From assembly GCA_037974335.1 (NCBI GenBank), contig CM075760.1:58061812-58125811 (forward strand): 64,000 nt of DNA, given 5' to 3'. The position numbers and the translations under genes are program-made. Below, one piece after another: positions 35,092 through 46,789 of the stretch. Within the stretch, counting starts at the first letter, position 1. Each line of letters opens with the position of its first letter. The notes beneath the pieces are model-generated. The model did not search any database. It worked only from the letters and a program-made list of their open reading frames with translations, and was not told the origin of the DNA. The stretch comes from Prionace glauca. Taxonomy: Eukaryota > Chordata > Chondrichthyes > Carcharhiniformes > Carcharhinidae.

Positions 35092-35348
35092 TCACATTCT
35101 CCTCGTGTCTGCGTGGGTTTTCTCCGGGTGCTCCGGTTTCCTCCCACAGTCCAAAGATGTGCGGGTTAGGTTCATTGGCTATGCTAAAATTGCCCCTTAG
35201 TGTCCTGGGATGTGTAGGTTAGAGGGATTAGCAGGTAAATGTGTAGGGATATGGGGATAGGGTCTGGGTGAGATTGTGTTCGGTGCAGACTCGATGGGCC
35301 GAAGGGCCTGTTTCTGCACTGTAGGGTTCTATGCTCTGTAGGGTTCTA
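35092..35348 (+). mobile_element. tRNA-derived SINE, 5'-truncated
   Basis: Starts inside the body (cattctcctcgtgtctgcg) without the tRNA-like head and continues through gggccgaagggcctgtttct to a ttctatg tail. It is very close to 6985-7250. The missing head shows truncation during insertion or later loss. Confidence 0.85.
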
Positions 35349-35377
35349 TACTACATCCCTAGAGTGCAGACAACAAG

Positions 35378-36288
35378 ACACCTTGTTCGCGATGGAGAAG
35401 CTATGACATCTTCTTCGGAGACCTTCAGCATATCATTGATGAAGACGAATATCTCGCGGAGGCCATCTCAATGACCCCACTCCTCGCCTTCAAATAACAA
35501 AGCAACCTCATACAGACCATTGTTCTTAGAAAACTAACCAGCCTTCAAGGGAACAGTGAACACCCCACCCCACACAAGCCTGCTGCTGCCACCTCTGCAA
35601 GACGCGTTGAATCATCGACGTGGATGCCAACATCACAGGTGAGAACAGAATGCACAAGGTAGACGGTACATACACATGCAACTCGGCCAAAATTGTCTAC
35701 TTCACGCGCTGCAGGAAAGGATGTCCTGAAGCATGGTACATCGCCGAGGCCATGCAGACGCTGCCACAACAGATGAATCAACATCACTCGACAATCACCA
35801 GGCAAGAGTATTCCCTTCATGCTGGGGAACACTTTAGCGGTCACAGGCATTCAGCCACTGATCTTTGGGTAAGCGTTCTCCAAGGCGGCCTTCAAGACGC
35901 ACGACAACGCAGAATGGCTGAGCAGAAACTGATAGCCAAATTCCATACACATGAGAACCTTTTAACCAGGACCTTGGGTTCATGTTACACGACGTCTAAC
36001 CCCCACAATTTGGCCTGGGCTTGCAAAATCCTACTAACTGGCTTGGTTAGCGACAATTCACACCGCTTTGACATGTCATTATCCCCCTCTCCATCGCATT
36101 GTATGTACCTGTAAAGACTTGATTCCCTGTTAAGACTCGCATTCCAACCATTATTTTGCAATTGAGTCTGTGTTTAAATGTACCCTGTTTTTAAACTCAA
36201 TTCGCCTCATTAAGGAACAGTACTCCGAAAGCTCGTGCTACAAAGTAAACCTCCTGGACTTTCACCTGATGTTGTGAGACGTCTTACT
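35378..36288 (+). mobile_element. Penelope-like element fragment with GIY-YIG endonuclease
   Basis: The frame at 35620-36114 resembles the GIY-YIG nuclease at the C-terminus of Penelope-like elements: AKIVYFTRCRKGCPEAWYIA covers the GIY and YIG positions (YIG reads YIA), then ITRQEYSLHAGEHFSGHRHS and AEQKLIAKFHTHENLL. The RT core is absent. The 3' part has ctccgaaagctcgtgctaca. A partner fragment lies inverted at 33150-33610. Confidence 0.7.
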
Positions 36289-36690
36289 GTGAGAGAGATA
36301 AACGATGGTTTTACTGAATGGCAGAACCGGCCCTAATGAAGGAGCAAATGGTGTATTGCAACTCCTCTTCCCTATTCTCTGAAGTTCTTCTGTACAGCTC
36401 ATTGTTCTGAGATCAGATTCAAATGGTTCCTGCTCCTCTCTCTGACGTCCTCTCTCTGACGTCATGAATTGGAGGCTGAAGATACTCGGAGCTGATTGGA
36501 TGAAATGTAAGACAAAGGAGCTGTGAGCTGGACAAGAATGAACCTGTCATCATCGGGCAGAATATTACTCAACATCTTCTGAACTCTGAACTAAAACAAT
36601 TGAGTTTTAAATAATTGAGTTCCCCGAGACATTTGCTGGAGGAACGCTTTTAAATTTGGAATTACAAGATAAGCTGATCCATCAGTTTGA
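36289..36690. other. No gene seen
   Basis: Between the Penelope-like fragment and the repeated tRNA-Val segment. No motif was recognised. Confidence 0.35.
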
Positions 36691-36812
36691 ACGGAACGAA
36701 TGTGTTCTTGTACTAAGTGGCATGGGTTCTCATTCTGACCATGCCAACCTGCAGCAACGCAGTGGAGTTGAGTATTGTGATCAGGCCGACTAGCGGCGAT
36801 ATGCTGTCATTT

Positions 36813-36867
36813 ATTTCTGGAGTGTAGTGCTTCTAAAGGACCCAAATCCCAAACTGGGCAGAAGAAT
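36813..36867 (+). pseudogene. tRNA-Val remnant, copy 1
   Basis: Keeps ggagtgtagtg from the 5' end and an aactgggcagaa-like 3' end, but the anticodon arm is deleted. It was recognised mainly by its position in the repeated segment. Confidence 0.5.
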
Positions 36868-37195
36868 GCATTAAGGTTTTTCATTTCGGCTGAGAAGAAT
36901 CTGCATGATTTCAGTTTGTTGCTGGCCATTATCCGAATCCCGATTCATATTATCTTTGCTTGACGTCGGCCTCAAATGCTTCCTGTAAAATAAATATTGA
37001 ATATTTTGACGCACTGGCAGGCAAGAAACGTTGCTATTTTGACAACGTGCGCATATTAGCATTTCGTTCAGTCTACAACAAACTTTAATGGGTTAATGGG
37101 TGCAGGCTAACATAGTTAATCACCACTTGAAACATGTCTCGTAGTATTGTGTGCTCAAAAATACAGGTACAGGTGATATTGCAATACAGGTAACA

Positions 37196-37271
37196 GCTTT
37201 TCCTTTAGTGTAGTGGTTGTCACGTTCATCTCACAAGCATAAAGATCTGGGGTCCGAAACCGGGCAGAAGC
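37196..37271 (+). pseudogene. tRNA-Val (CAC-like) pseudogene, copy 2
   Basis: Has ttagtgtagtggttgtcacg, an anticodon region tctcacaag (CAC if aligned to tRNA-Val), and gtccgaaaccgggcagaag at the 3' end. The B box lost its consensus (ggtccgaaacc) and the acceptor stem no longer pairs fully. Confidence 0.65.
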
Positions 37272-37608
37272 ATTGTTGGGTCGTTCTCATTAAGCATGAG
37301 CGAAGTGTACATGATGTAAGTTCATTGCTAAACCTCATGCGAATTCAGTGTCGCGGTTACGTTATTCGAAGGAAGATGAGAATCATGGGATAAAAAATGG
37401 GTAGAAATCATTGCTCCCTTAGATATTTGCGACACGAATACTTTTAAATATTGATGTTCGGGTTACGTCGTACAATCAGATTGAAAGTAACGGTTGTCTT
37501 CCTGAGTTAAGTGACATGGGCTCTCAATCTGACCATCGGAACCAACAGCAACACAGCGTAGTTGAACATTGCAGACAGGCAGGCTTGCTCCAACTACCCC
37601 GTCATCCT

Positions 37609-37681
37609 GTTTTTGTAGTGTAGTGGTTATCACGTTCGCCTAACACGCGACTGGTCCCCGGTTCGAAACCGAGCAGAAACG
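37609..37681 (+). tRNA. tRNA-Val (AAC), slightly degenerate, copy 3
   Basis: 73 nt. Acceptor GTTTTTG pairs with CAGAAAC (one T-G), the A box tagtgtagtggttatcacg and B box GGTTCGAAACC are intact, and the anticodon loop CTAACAC gives AAC. There is one mismatch each in the anticodon stem and T stem, and the discriminator is g where tRNA-Val normally has A. No TTTT lies immediately after. It could be a weak gene or a recent pseudogene. Confidence 0.75.
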
Positions 37682-38681
37682 TTCGTTAAGCTTTTTCATG
37701 TCTTAGGACCGACTAACCCATGTTCAACTGCTATTCACATGGAACCCTTCTCCACTTCGGCCTTCAAAGTTCTTGTCTGAATATTTGCCACTTGTTAATG
37801 GAAAACTGCTTATTTACAGTTTGTTGCTCAACATTTTTGCGAACCTTTATGTTAAAGGCATATTATCATTGCTCTGACTTCATCCTCAAATGCTTTCTCT
37901 GAAATAAGAAACGCTTTTCTTTGACGCACTGACAAGGAAGTTCGATTTTGACAGCGGGCAGATATTCGCATCTCGATCAGTCTACACAGAATTCAATGGG
38001 TTTATAGTTGGAGACTAATATGGTTAATCACCATCTGAAATACCTGATAGTAGTGCGTGCTCAAAAAGACAGACATAAGTGATAATATAAGTGAACTAAA
38101 GGAAATGGCACACATATCACAGATTTTTTAAATCGTTCTTCATCACGAAGAAAAAGGAAAAGCAGATGACAGATGAGGGAATCGAGACTCACTGCGGATC
38201 TTCTGCACTTTCCTGTAAATGGTGGAAGCTATACACCTGAATGTCTCACTTCCATAATAAACGAGGGTCAAGTGTCAACATACCAACATACATACCAACA
38301 TACATTCAACATACCAATATATATAAAGTGAGTGTGGGTTGAATTCGTGCGGAATATTTTTGGGTTTTGGATATGCTCCTCATTGTTCCTGAGGAGCAGT
38401 ATCGAGAGGCAGCGATTTTTGGGCGTGAGAGGAGGCAGCAAACAGGTACATTTTTCTGTTTTTATTGTTTAACGTTTTATTTATAGTTTTAAAGTTGAGA
38501 GTTTCGGCAGTTTTTTTTAAAATTAGTTAGAAACAGGAAGTCGTCACTAGGACGCTTGCTGGTAGTTGTAGGTTTTTTTTCTCGGGGCCCCGAACCCTAT
38601 AAATTAGTGTAGAGAGGATACCCGATCCTCTACACTGGTAGAGAATCCCACCCTCCCACCTCCTCTAACCTAATTATAAGT

Positions 38682-39528
38682 GTGGGGGAAGTTTTTTTTT
38701 ATTTTAGTTTTATTTTTCTGCTGGTAATTGCTTCAGGGATGGCAGTTCAGGCAGTAAGCCGCATCTCCTGTGGGATGTATGTGGTGAGGGAATCTAGTAG
38801 TGTTTCAGGTGATTTTACTTGTAGGAAGTGTGTTAGATTGCAGCTTCTGGAGGAGTGTGTAAAGGAGCTGGAGATGGAGTTAGAGGAACTCCGCATAATT
38901 CGGGAGGCGGAGGCGGACATCGATAGGAGTTATAAGGAGATAGTCACTCCTAGAAATGAGTCTTGGGTCACTGCCAGGAAGAGGGGAAAGAAGCAATCGG
39001 GGGTACAATCCCCTGGGACTGTTCCCCTCCAAAATAGGTTTTCGGTCCTGGAGGCTACAGTTGAGGAGGAATCAACTGGGGATAGCCAAAGGGAGCAGGC
39101 TGCTGGGGGTGAGCCTAATGTGAAAGCTCAGGAGGTTAAGGGCTGTAAAAGACTGGGCCTCGTGATTGGGGACTCCACAGTTAAAGGGACAGATAAGAGA
39201 GTTGGAAGTAAAGGTAGGGTTGATGTGTTGCCTACCAGGGGCTGGGGTCCGGGATGTATCAGAAAGGGTATTCAGGACTCTTAAGGGAGAGGGAGATCAA
39301 CCACAAGTTATAGTTCATGTGGGGACACATGACATAGGGAGGTTAAGGGAAGGGGATATTAAGCAGAGATTTATGGAGTTGGGGTGGAAGCTAAAGGCCA
39401 AGTCTGATAGAGTAGTTATCTCCGGACTCTTGCCTGTGCCACGGGATAGTTTAGAGAGGAATAGAGAGAGGGAAAGTTTGAACTCGTGGCTGAGGGGTTG
39501 GTGCAGGAGGAGGGGTTCAGGTACTTGA
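38682..39528 (+). CDS. CR1-like ORF1 with zinc-finger-like, coiled-coil and esterase-like parts (frameshifted)
   Basis: The start could be at 38682 or at the MAVQAVS methionine near 38739. The N-terminal part has spaced cysteines (SCGM, FTCRKC, EEC) and then a heptad-like stretch (KELEMELEELRIIREAEADI). The C-terminal part has VIGDSTVKG and, in the next frame, VHVGTHDIGR, which resemble the GDS and GTND blocks of SGNH/GDSL esterases known in CR1 ORF1 proteins. The frame shifts between these two blocks. The inferred role is RNA binding and retrotransposition help. Confidence 0.75.
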
Positions 39529-39744
39529 GCAATTGGGGCTCATTCTGGGGAAGGTGGGACCTCTATAAAAGGGATGGTCTACACCAGAATCAGAGGGGGA
39601 CCAATATCCTGGGGGGTAAATTTGCTAAGGCTATCCAGTTAGGTTTAAACTGATTCGGAGGGGCGGGGTGGGATCCTGAGTAGAGGGGTTGAAAGTGAGG
39701 GGGGCATAGATGGGGACTGCAATGCACAGCATCGCAGGGGTGGG

Positions 39745-42412
39745 GTGGAGCAGGGTTTGAAATGCGTATACTTTAATGCGAGGACTATTCGCAATAAAGT
39801 GGATGAACTTGCAGCGTGGATCAGTACCTGGGACTTCGATGTTGTGGCCATTTCAGAGACGTGGATAGAGCAGGGGCACGAATGGTTGCTGCAGGTCCCG
39901 GGGTTCAAATGTTTTAGTCGGAGTAGAGAAGCAGGTAGGAGGGGGGAGGGGTAGCATTATTGGTCAGGGATTGTATCACAGTGTCAGAGAGGAAGTTTGA
40001 TGAGGACTTGTCTGTTGAGGTAGTATGGAAATAGGAGAGGAGAGGTCACCCTGTCGGGAGCCTTTTATAGACCTCCTAAAAGTTCTAGAGAGGTTGAGGA
40101 AAGGATTGCGGAGATGGTCCTGGTTAGGAGTGAAAGTAATAGGGTAATTGTTATGGGGGATTTTAACTTTACTAATATTGACTGGAATTGTTATAGCTCT
40201 AGCTCGTTAGAGGGGTCAGTTTTTGTACAATGCGTGCAGGAAGGTTTTTTTAACTCAGTACGTAGGTAGGCCAACTAGAGGTGAGGCTATATTGGATTTG
40301 GTGCTGGGAAATGAGCCAGACCAGGTGCTAGACTTGGAAGTTGGTGTGCATTTTGGTGATAGTGACCACAATTCGATTATGTTCACCTTAGTGATGGAAA
40401 GGGATAGGCATGAACCTTGGGTCAGTAGTTTTAGCTGGGGCAAGGGTAATTATGAGGCTATTAAAAGAGAATTAGGAAGCATAGGTTGGACTAGGAGATT
40501 ACAGGGACTGGGAACGTCTGAAATGTGGAGTTTTTTCAAGGAGCAGCTACTGCGAGTCCGTGATAGGTATGTCCCTGTCAGGCAAGGAGTAATTGGTAGG
40601 GCTAGGGAACCGTGGTGCACCAAAAAAGTTTTCTCGTTGGTTAAGAGGAAAAAGGAGGCTTATGTTCGGATGAGACATGAGGGCTCGGGTAGTGCACTAG
40701 AAAACTTTAGATTGGCTAGGAGGGAGTTGAAGAGTGAGCTAAGAAGGGCTAAAAGAGCACATGAGAAGACTTTGGCTGATAGGGTTAAGGAGAATCCTAA
40801 GGCGTTCTATAAGTATGTCAAGAACAGAAGGTTGGTTAGGGCAAGTTTAGGGCCAGTTATAGACAGCAGAGGGAAGTTATGTGTGGAACCGGAGGAGATT
40901 GGAGAGGCATTGAAACAATATTTCTCTTCGGTGTTCACGCAGAGGGACATGGATATAGCTGAGGAGGACACTAGATTGCAGGAGAGTAGAATTGACAGTG
41001 TTGCAGTTGATAAGGAGGATGTGCTAGATATTCTGGAGGGTCTGAAAATAGATAAGTCCCCTGGTCCGGATGGGATTTACCCCAGGATTCTCTGGGGGGC
41101 AAGAGAAGTGATTGCAGAGCCTCTGGCTCTGATCTTCAGGTCGTCGTTGGCCTCTGGTATAGCACCGGAAGATTGGAGGTTAGCGAATGTTGTCCCGTTG
41201 TTTAAGAAGGGGAACAGAGACTTCCCCGGGAATTATAGACCGGTGAGTCTCATTTCTGTTGTGGGCAAGGTTTTGGAAAAAATTATTCGGGATAGGATTT
41301 ATAGTTATTTGGAGAGTAATGAATTGATTGGAGATAGTCAGCGTGGTTTTGTGGCGGGTAGGTCGTGCCTTACTAACCTTATTGAGTTTTTTGAGAAAGT
41401 GACCAAAGAGGTGGATGGAGGTAAGGCAGTGGACGTGATGTATATGGATTTTAGTAAGGCGTTTGATAAGGTTCACCATGGTAGGCTTCTACAGAAAATG
41501 CAGATGTATGGGATTGGGGGTGATCTAGGGAATTGGATCAGGAATTGGCTAGCGGATAGGAGACAGAGGGTGGTGGTTGATGGTAAATATTCATCATGGA
41601 GTTCGGTTACAAGTGGTGTGCCTCAGGGATCTGTTTTGGGGCCATTGCTGTTTGTAATTTTTATTAATGATCTGGATGAGGGTATAGTTGGGTGGATTAG
41701 TAAATTTGCTGATGACACCAAAGTCGGAGGTGTGGTAGATAGTGATGAAGGGTGTCATAGTTTGCAGGAAGACTTAGACAGGTTGCAGAGCTGGGCCGAG
41801 AGGTGGCGGATGGAGTTTAATGCGGAGAAGTATGAGGTAATTCACTTTGGTAGGAATAACAGATGTGTCGAGTATAGGGCTAATGGGAGGACTTTGAATA
41901 GTGTGGATGAGCAGAGTGATCTAGGTGTATGTGTACATAGATCCCTGAAAGTTGGGAGTCAAGTAGATAAGGTTGTGAAGAAGGCATACGGTGTCTTGGC
42001 GTTTATTTGTAGGGGGATTGAATTTAGGAGTCGCAGCGTCATGTTGCAACTGTACACAACTCTGGTGCGGCCGCACTTGGAGTACTGTGTGCAGTTCTGG
42101 TCCCCACATTACAGGAAGGATGTGGAGGCTTTGGAGAAGGTGCAGAGGAGGTTTACCAGGATGTTGCCTGGTATGGAGGGGAGGTCCTATGAGGAGAGGC
42201 TGAGAGATTTGGGGATTTTTTCGCTGTTAAGGAGGAGGCTGCGAGGGGATCTTATTGAAACATATAAGATGATTAGAGGTTTAGATAGGGTGGATTGTAA
42301 TAACCTTTTTCCTCTGATGGAGAAATCTAGCACGAGTGGGCATGGTTTTAAATTAAGGGGTGGTAGTAAAGGACGGATGTCAGGGGTAGGTTCTTTACCC
42401 AGAGGATGGTGA
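39745..42412 (+). CDS. CR1-like ORF2: endonuclease and reverse transcriptase (broken)
   Basis: The endonuclease begins at 39745 (KCVYFNARTIRNKVDELAAW, AISETWIEQG), is out of frame around 39950-40220 (where the GDFNF-like block reads MGDFNFTNIDWNCYSS), and resumes at 40223 (TRGEAILDLVLGNEP, GDSDHNSIMF). The reverse transcriptase has DKSPGPDGIYPRIL, NYRPVSLISVVGKV, MYMDFSKAFDKVHHGR, GVPQGSVLGPLLFVIFINDL and the catalytic FADDTK. The C-terminal domain has LVRPHLEYCVQFWSPHY. The last part after GGSKGRMSG is shifted. The 729-residue open frame is long for the window. Confidence 0.85.
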
Positions 42413-42612
42413 GGGATTGGAATGTCCTGTCTGCTGCAGTTGTAAATGCGCCTAGTTTGGGGGCATTTAAGAGATCCGTGGATAGGTTTATGGACAAAAA
42501 GGGATTGGTTTAGGTTAGTGGGTCATTGTTTTTGTAACTGGTCAGCGCAACATCGTGGGCCGAAGGGCCTGTTCTGCGCTGTAATGTTCTCTGTTCTATG
42601 TTCTATGTTCTA

Positions 42613-43054
42613 TGCGTGTGCCGGCAAGATGCAACTTATCGGTTATCCTTGTTTACCCTATAAAACTAAATATCTTGCTGGGGCATTGTATCAAATATTT
42701 AATAAGAGCCATGTGTCCATCGGGTTGAAGTCTCCCTTTTGGGATTTTGTTTTGAAATAAGTGAGGAAACACCAGCGAGAACAACATCCCGGGAATTAAT
42801 TAACATGCCTTGTATTTTCATCCAATCAAACTTGCTCCCCCCTCTTTCCTTTCATATGCTAATTCATTTCAGAGGCGGCTGTTGGATGCTGCTGATTTGT
42901 TTAAACCGGCACATTCGATTTCTCACTGGCAAATATTACTGCGACCTTCTCAGTATAAGATACAAGACACTCCATCGGCTTTCCTGCAAAGCAGAGAATC
43001 TTGGTAGTCAAATCAAATTGGAGAGGTATATTGTGACTGGGATTGCTTGATATC
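42613..43054 (+). other. 5' flank of TCR-type V segment 1
   Basis: Sequence between the LINE tail and the leader ATG. No repeat was recognised. A promoter is expected within a few hundred bases of the leader, but no octamer-type element was identified with confidence. Confidence 0.35.
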
Positions 43055-43519
43055 ATGCATTTCAAATTCTTCTTTTCAATTACCCTCACCTACTTAGCAT
43101 TCGGTAAGTGTCCACGGGCTGTTCTGCTACAAACTTTTGAACAAAAGTATTCGTTCTTAATAATTCACCATTAACTTGAAGCTGTTCTTTCAATCTATTA
43201 ACTAGGTACCAGCCAAGATTCTGTGTCCCAAGATTGGTCATCAGTCATTCTGAAAATGGGACAGACTTTCCGAACTGAATGTAACTATTCGACAACAGCA
43301 AGCTGGTATGATCTGTACTGGTACCGGAAGTATCCAGGCGAAGCCCCGGAGATGATTGTGTGGAGAAGTGCCAGTGGCAGTTCGGGAAAAGCCAAAAATA
43401 TCGGGAATCGGTTCACCTCTGAACTAAACAAATTCACAAAATTATCAACTTTAACAGTCACTGTTCTACAGCTGAGTGACACTGCACTGTACATTTGTGG
43501 ATTCGCAAGATCAGTTTGA
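43055..43519 (+). CDS. T-cell-receptor-type V segment 1 (leader plus V exon)
   Basis: The leader exon 43055-43103 encodes MHFKFFFSITLTYLAF plus one base, with a gtaagt donor. The V exon starts at 43206 after an aactag acceptor, in phase 1. It is a V-set domain: first cysteine in RTECNYS, core tryptophan in LYWYRKYPGEAPE, and LSDTALYIC at the end. The coding end is followed at once by a heptamer and nonamer. The WYRKYPG and DTALYIC pattern is closest to TCR alpha/delta V families. Assignment to TRAV or TRDV is an inference, and Ig V is less likely. It looks functional. Confidence 0.85.
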
Positions 43520-43558
43520 CACAGTGATAGAACTCAATGATTCTCTCATACAAAAACT
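43520..43558 (+). promoter_or_regulatory. V recombination signal, 23-bp spacer
   Basis: Heptamer CACAGTG at 43520-43526, a spacer of exactly 23 bases, and nonamer ACAAAAACT at 43550-43558. This is the V-side signal used with 12-spacer partners by RAG recombinase. Confidence 0.92.
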
Positions 43559-43574
43559 GACTGCGGCCTGTTTT

Positions 43575-44829
43575 GGCACCCGATGAGTTTCATTGTGGTT
43601 AGAAGGAGGTTGCAAACTTCCACTTCCTTTGAACTGAATCACACTAGTACTCTTCTTAGGAAATGTCTCATTAACTGCGTTACTAATAAAGCTCTTTGAG
43701 ACATCTATCGATTTCGCTACGGATTCTGCATTCCCCTCCCAAAATTGGAACAAATTTGTTCCTTTAGAATATATTAATCGATTTCGATTGGTACTATTCA
43801 ATCTGTTTCGACTACTCTTCCGAGCAAATAATTTCAAGTACATTAAAAAGAGCCATCTCCAGTCTCACTCTTTTTTCAATCAGATTACAACAGTGACATC
43901 CTAATTAAACGTTTTGTCCCAATTGAAGCATGTGTTTCTCATCTGAACAGTCTTCACCCCTTATGATTTTCATCAGTTCTGCTGAATTTCCTCTCAATCG
44001 TCTTTTGCTCAAATGAAAATAATCTTCGCACATCTAGTCATTGCCTATGTTTGATGTCCAACATCTATGATTCCATACCAGTAAATCTACTTCACATAAT
44101 CCTAACGCCGTCTCTAAATTCTGAGGCAGCAAAGACGATAATCGAGCTGGATTTTAGCATTTACTGCTTCCTTCATCATTGGTTTGTGAGCATTCTGGAA
44201 AGGAATTGTAGATATGCATTTTTAATTTTTATCCATTGTACATATAATTTATATATATTCCATCCTGAACAAATAGCGATATAGATAGCAAAACATTTCT
44301 TAATGACAAGGATAGTTCCATGAGTAAATGACACCTTAGACGGCCGGTCAGGGTACAATGACTCTATGACTCTGTGATGTCTCTATTAATGGGAAATAGC
44401 GTCAGCAAATGACCAACACCATCGAGAAAACAAGTTGAAATTTATGATGCCCACTGTGTTCAGTTACAGGCTGATCACGCACCCCTTCAGCCAACTAAGA
44501 ATTAGCCTCACTTAGGCCAATCAAATTGCAGTAACTTCATTGATCACGCCGTGGGTTGTTTTTTGGAATGAATGCGGTAGCAGAAGCTTTCATTGAGCAA
44601 GTTGCACAACAAATGACTCCTGTCCAGAGGGAAGCAGGGTTACAAGGAGAGAAGGAAGTGATCGAGTGTCTACATGTACCCAAGGCTGAATGGAAAGCAA
44701 AAGTGTGCCAGTTAAACTCAGCCTCATCTTTTATAGGTATCTAAAACTTATTAAAGCTTTCCTGAGTTCCTTCGCCAATCTATCTCCTGTTGCTCAAAGG
44801 GTAAAAATCTCAAATTTTGATTTGATTTA
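43575..44829. other. No gene seen
   Basis: About 1.25 kb downstream of V segment 1. Short frames on both strands have no recognised motif. Confidence 0.4.
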
Positions 44830-46140
44830 ATGTTGTTATACGTATTAACATACAATGAAAAACATTGTTTCTTGCGCTATACAGACAAAACATACCGTTC
44901 ATAGAGAAGGAAATGAGACAGTGCAGAATGTAGTGTTACAGTCATAGCGAACTTGTAGAGAAAGATCAACATATTGCAGGGTGTGTCCATTCAAAAGTCT
45001 GACAGCAGCAGAGAAGAAGCTGTTCCTTGGCAGGTTGGTACCTGACCTCAGACTTTTGTATCTTCTTCCTGAAGGATGAACGTGGAAGGGAGAATGTTCG
45101 GGGTGCGTGAGGTCCATAATGATGCTGGCTGCTTTGCGGAGGCAGTGGGAAATGCAGTCAGAGCCAATGGAGGGGAGGCTGGTTTGCCTGATGGATTGGG
45201 CTACATTCAAATCCTTTTGCAGTTCCTTTTGTTTTGTTGGGCAGAGCAGGAGTCATACCAAGTTGTGATACAACCAGAAAGAATGCTTTCTATGGTGCAT
45301 CTGTAAAAGTTGGTGAGAGTCGTAGCTGACATGCCAAATTTTCTTATTCTTCTGAGAAAGTCGAGGCTTCGGTGGGCTTTCTTAACTATAGTGTCGGCAT
45401 GGGGGTGTGGTGGTGGTGGGGGGGGGGGGGGTGGGGAACTAGCACAGGTTGTTGGTGATCTGGACACTTAAAAGCTTGAAGATCTCGACACTTCCTACAT
45501 TCCCATTGATGTTGACAGTGGCATGATCTTTACACTTTCTGAAGTCGATGACAATCTCGTTCGTTTTGTTGACATTGAGGGAGAGATTATTGTTGCTGCA
45601 CCAGTTCACCAGATTCTCTATCTCATTCCTGTACTCTGTCTCGTCATTGTTTGAGATCCGTCCCATTACGGTGGTGTCATCAGCAAACTTAAAAATCATG
45701 TTGGAGGGGAATTTGGCCACACAGGTGTACAAAGAGCGGCTGAGGACACTGCCTTGTGGGGCAATGGAGTTGCAGATGATTGTGGAGGAGGCGTTGTTGC
45801 CGATCGTTACTGTTTATGGTCTGTGAGTTAGGAAGTTCAGGATCCAGCCGCAAAGGGAGATCCCGAGGCCCAGGACATGGAGTTTGGAGATGAGTTTGGT
45901 GGGAATAATAGTGTTGAAGGCTGTGTTGTAGTCAATGAATAGGAGTCTGAGATAGGTGAATGTGTTATCTAGGTGTTCCAGGGTTAAGCACAGGGGCAGG
46001 GAATGCTGTCTGCTGTGGACCTGTTGTGGCAGTATGCATTCTGCAGTGGATCCAGGCTGGAATTGATTCGTGCCGTGACTAACTTTTCGAAACACTTCAT
46101 AAGATGAATGTCAGAGCCACCAGCCAACAGTCCACATGAA
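44830..46140 (-). mobile_element. L2/Rex1-like LINE, RT and 3' end, minus
   Basis: Minus-strand motifs in order: [14 protein letters not shown] and [13 protein letters not shown] (about 46100-46010), [28 protein letters not shown] (catalytic ADD), NNNLSLNVNKTNEIVIDFRK, RKFGMSATTLTNFYRCTIES, and HPSGRRYKSLRSG near 45070. The 3' part reaches about 44830. It has several frame changes and a C/G homopolymer near 45420. It is distinct from the CR1-like classes by its YRCTIES and PSGRRY blocks. Confidence 0.78.
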
Positions 46141-46169
46141 CACGATTTGAATGTAACTTCATTGCTACC

Positions 46170-46470
46170 TGGGCGGCACGGTAGCACAGTGGTTAGCACT
46201 ACTGCTTCATAACTTCAGGATCTAGGTTCGATTCCCGGCTCGGGTCACTGTCTGTGTGGAGTTTGTACATTCTCCTCGTGTCTGCGTGGGTTTCCTCCCA
46301 CAGTCCTTAGAGCTGTGGGTTAGGTTGATTGGCCATGCTAAGAAATTTCCCCTTAGTCGAGGGATTAGTGGGTATAGTATATGGGGGTACTGGTGGGTTG
46401 GATGGTGTTCGGTGCAGACTCGCTGGGCCGAAGGGCCTCTTTCTGCACTGTAGGGGTCTATGGAACTTCT
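46170..46470 (+). mobile_element. tRNA-derived SINE, younger type
   Basis: Head gggcggcacggtagcacagt, B box ggttcgattcccggctcggg, body cattctcctcgtgtctgcg. A short deletion removes the gggtgctccggt part. It ends gggccgaagggcctctttct with ggtctatgg. Confidence 0.87.
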
Positions 46471-46529
46471 ATGGCGATGCTCAATATTATGTGATGAAAT
46501 TGTGAGTGATATGTATTTGCTGCAATTAC

Positions 46530-46775
46530 AGGGGTGGCATTGTGGCATTGTTGCCTCACAGCGCCAGTGACATGGGTTTGATTCCTGGCTTGGATCATTG
46601 TCCGTGTGGAGTTTGCACATTCTCCCCGTGCCTGTGTGGGTTTCCGCCGGGTGCTCGAAATTCCTCCCACAGATTGAAAGACGTGCTGGTTGGATGCATT
46701 GTCATGAACAGGCGACGAGGAGAATTTCACAGTAACTTCATTGCAGTGTTAATGTAAGCCTACTTGTGACTAATA
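46530..46775 (+). mobile_element. tRNA-derived SINE, older type
   Basis: Head gggtggcattgtggcattgt, B box gggtttgattcctggcttgg, body cattctccccgtgcctgtgt, and end cacagtaacttcattgcagt followed by gtaagcctacttgtgacta. It has the cattgcagtgtt-type end rather than the ttctatgg tail, so it belongs to a second SINE subfamily together with 12450 and 26706. Confidence 0.83.
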
Positions 46776-46789
46776 TTTTTTTTCAAAAA

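Larger units (their letters stand above)
36690..38095 (+). repeat. Diverged tandem segment with three tRNA-Val-like sequences
   Basis: Two long units (about 36690-37190 and 37480-38095) share in order a gacatggg-type block, gctctgac/gcagcaac words, a tRNA-Val-like sequence, a cttcctgtaaaataa-like block and a gttaatcacca block. A shorter partial unit lies between them at 37190-37470. Identity is moderate, so the duplication is old. Confidence 0.7.
38395..42612 (+). mobile_element. CR1-like LINE, class C, nearly full length
   Basis: Has a 5' UTR, ORF1 (38682-39528 in two overlapping frames) and ORF2 (39745-42412 and beyond), then a 3' UTR with gggccgaagggcctgttctg and a gttctatgttctatg tail. 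Breaks seen: a frame change in ORF1 near 39190, changes in the endonuclease between 39945 and 40225, and one in the last residues of ORF2 near 42365. It is the most complete LINE in the window. The 5' limit is approximate. Confidence 0.88.

Noticed and set aside
35620-36114. 165-codon open frame as a host gene
   Set aside because: It matches the GIY-YIG end of Penelope-like elements and has an inverted partner at 33150-33610, so it is a mobile-element remnant.
38280-38330. Short catacataccaa repeats as a possible CRISPR-like or regulatory array
   Set aside because: Irregular short microsatellite of about 50 bases with no spacers, in a vertebrate genome.
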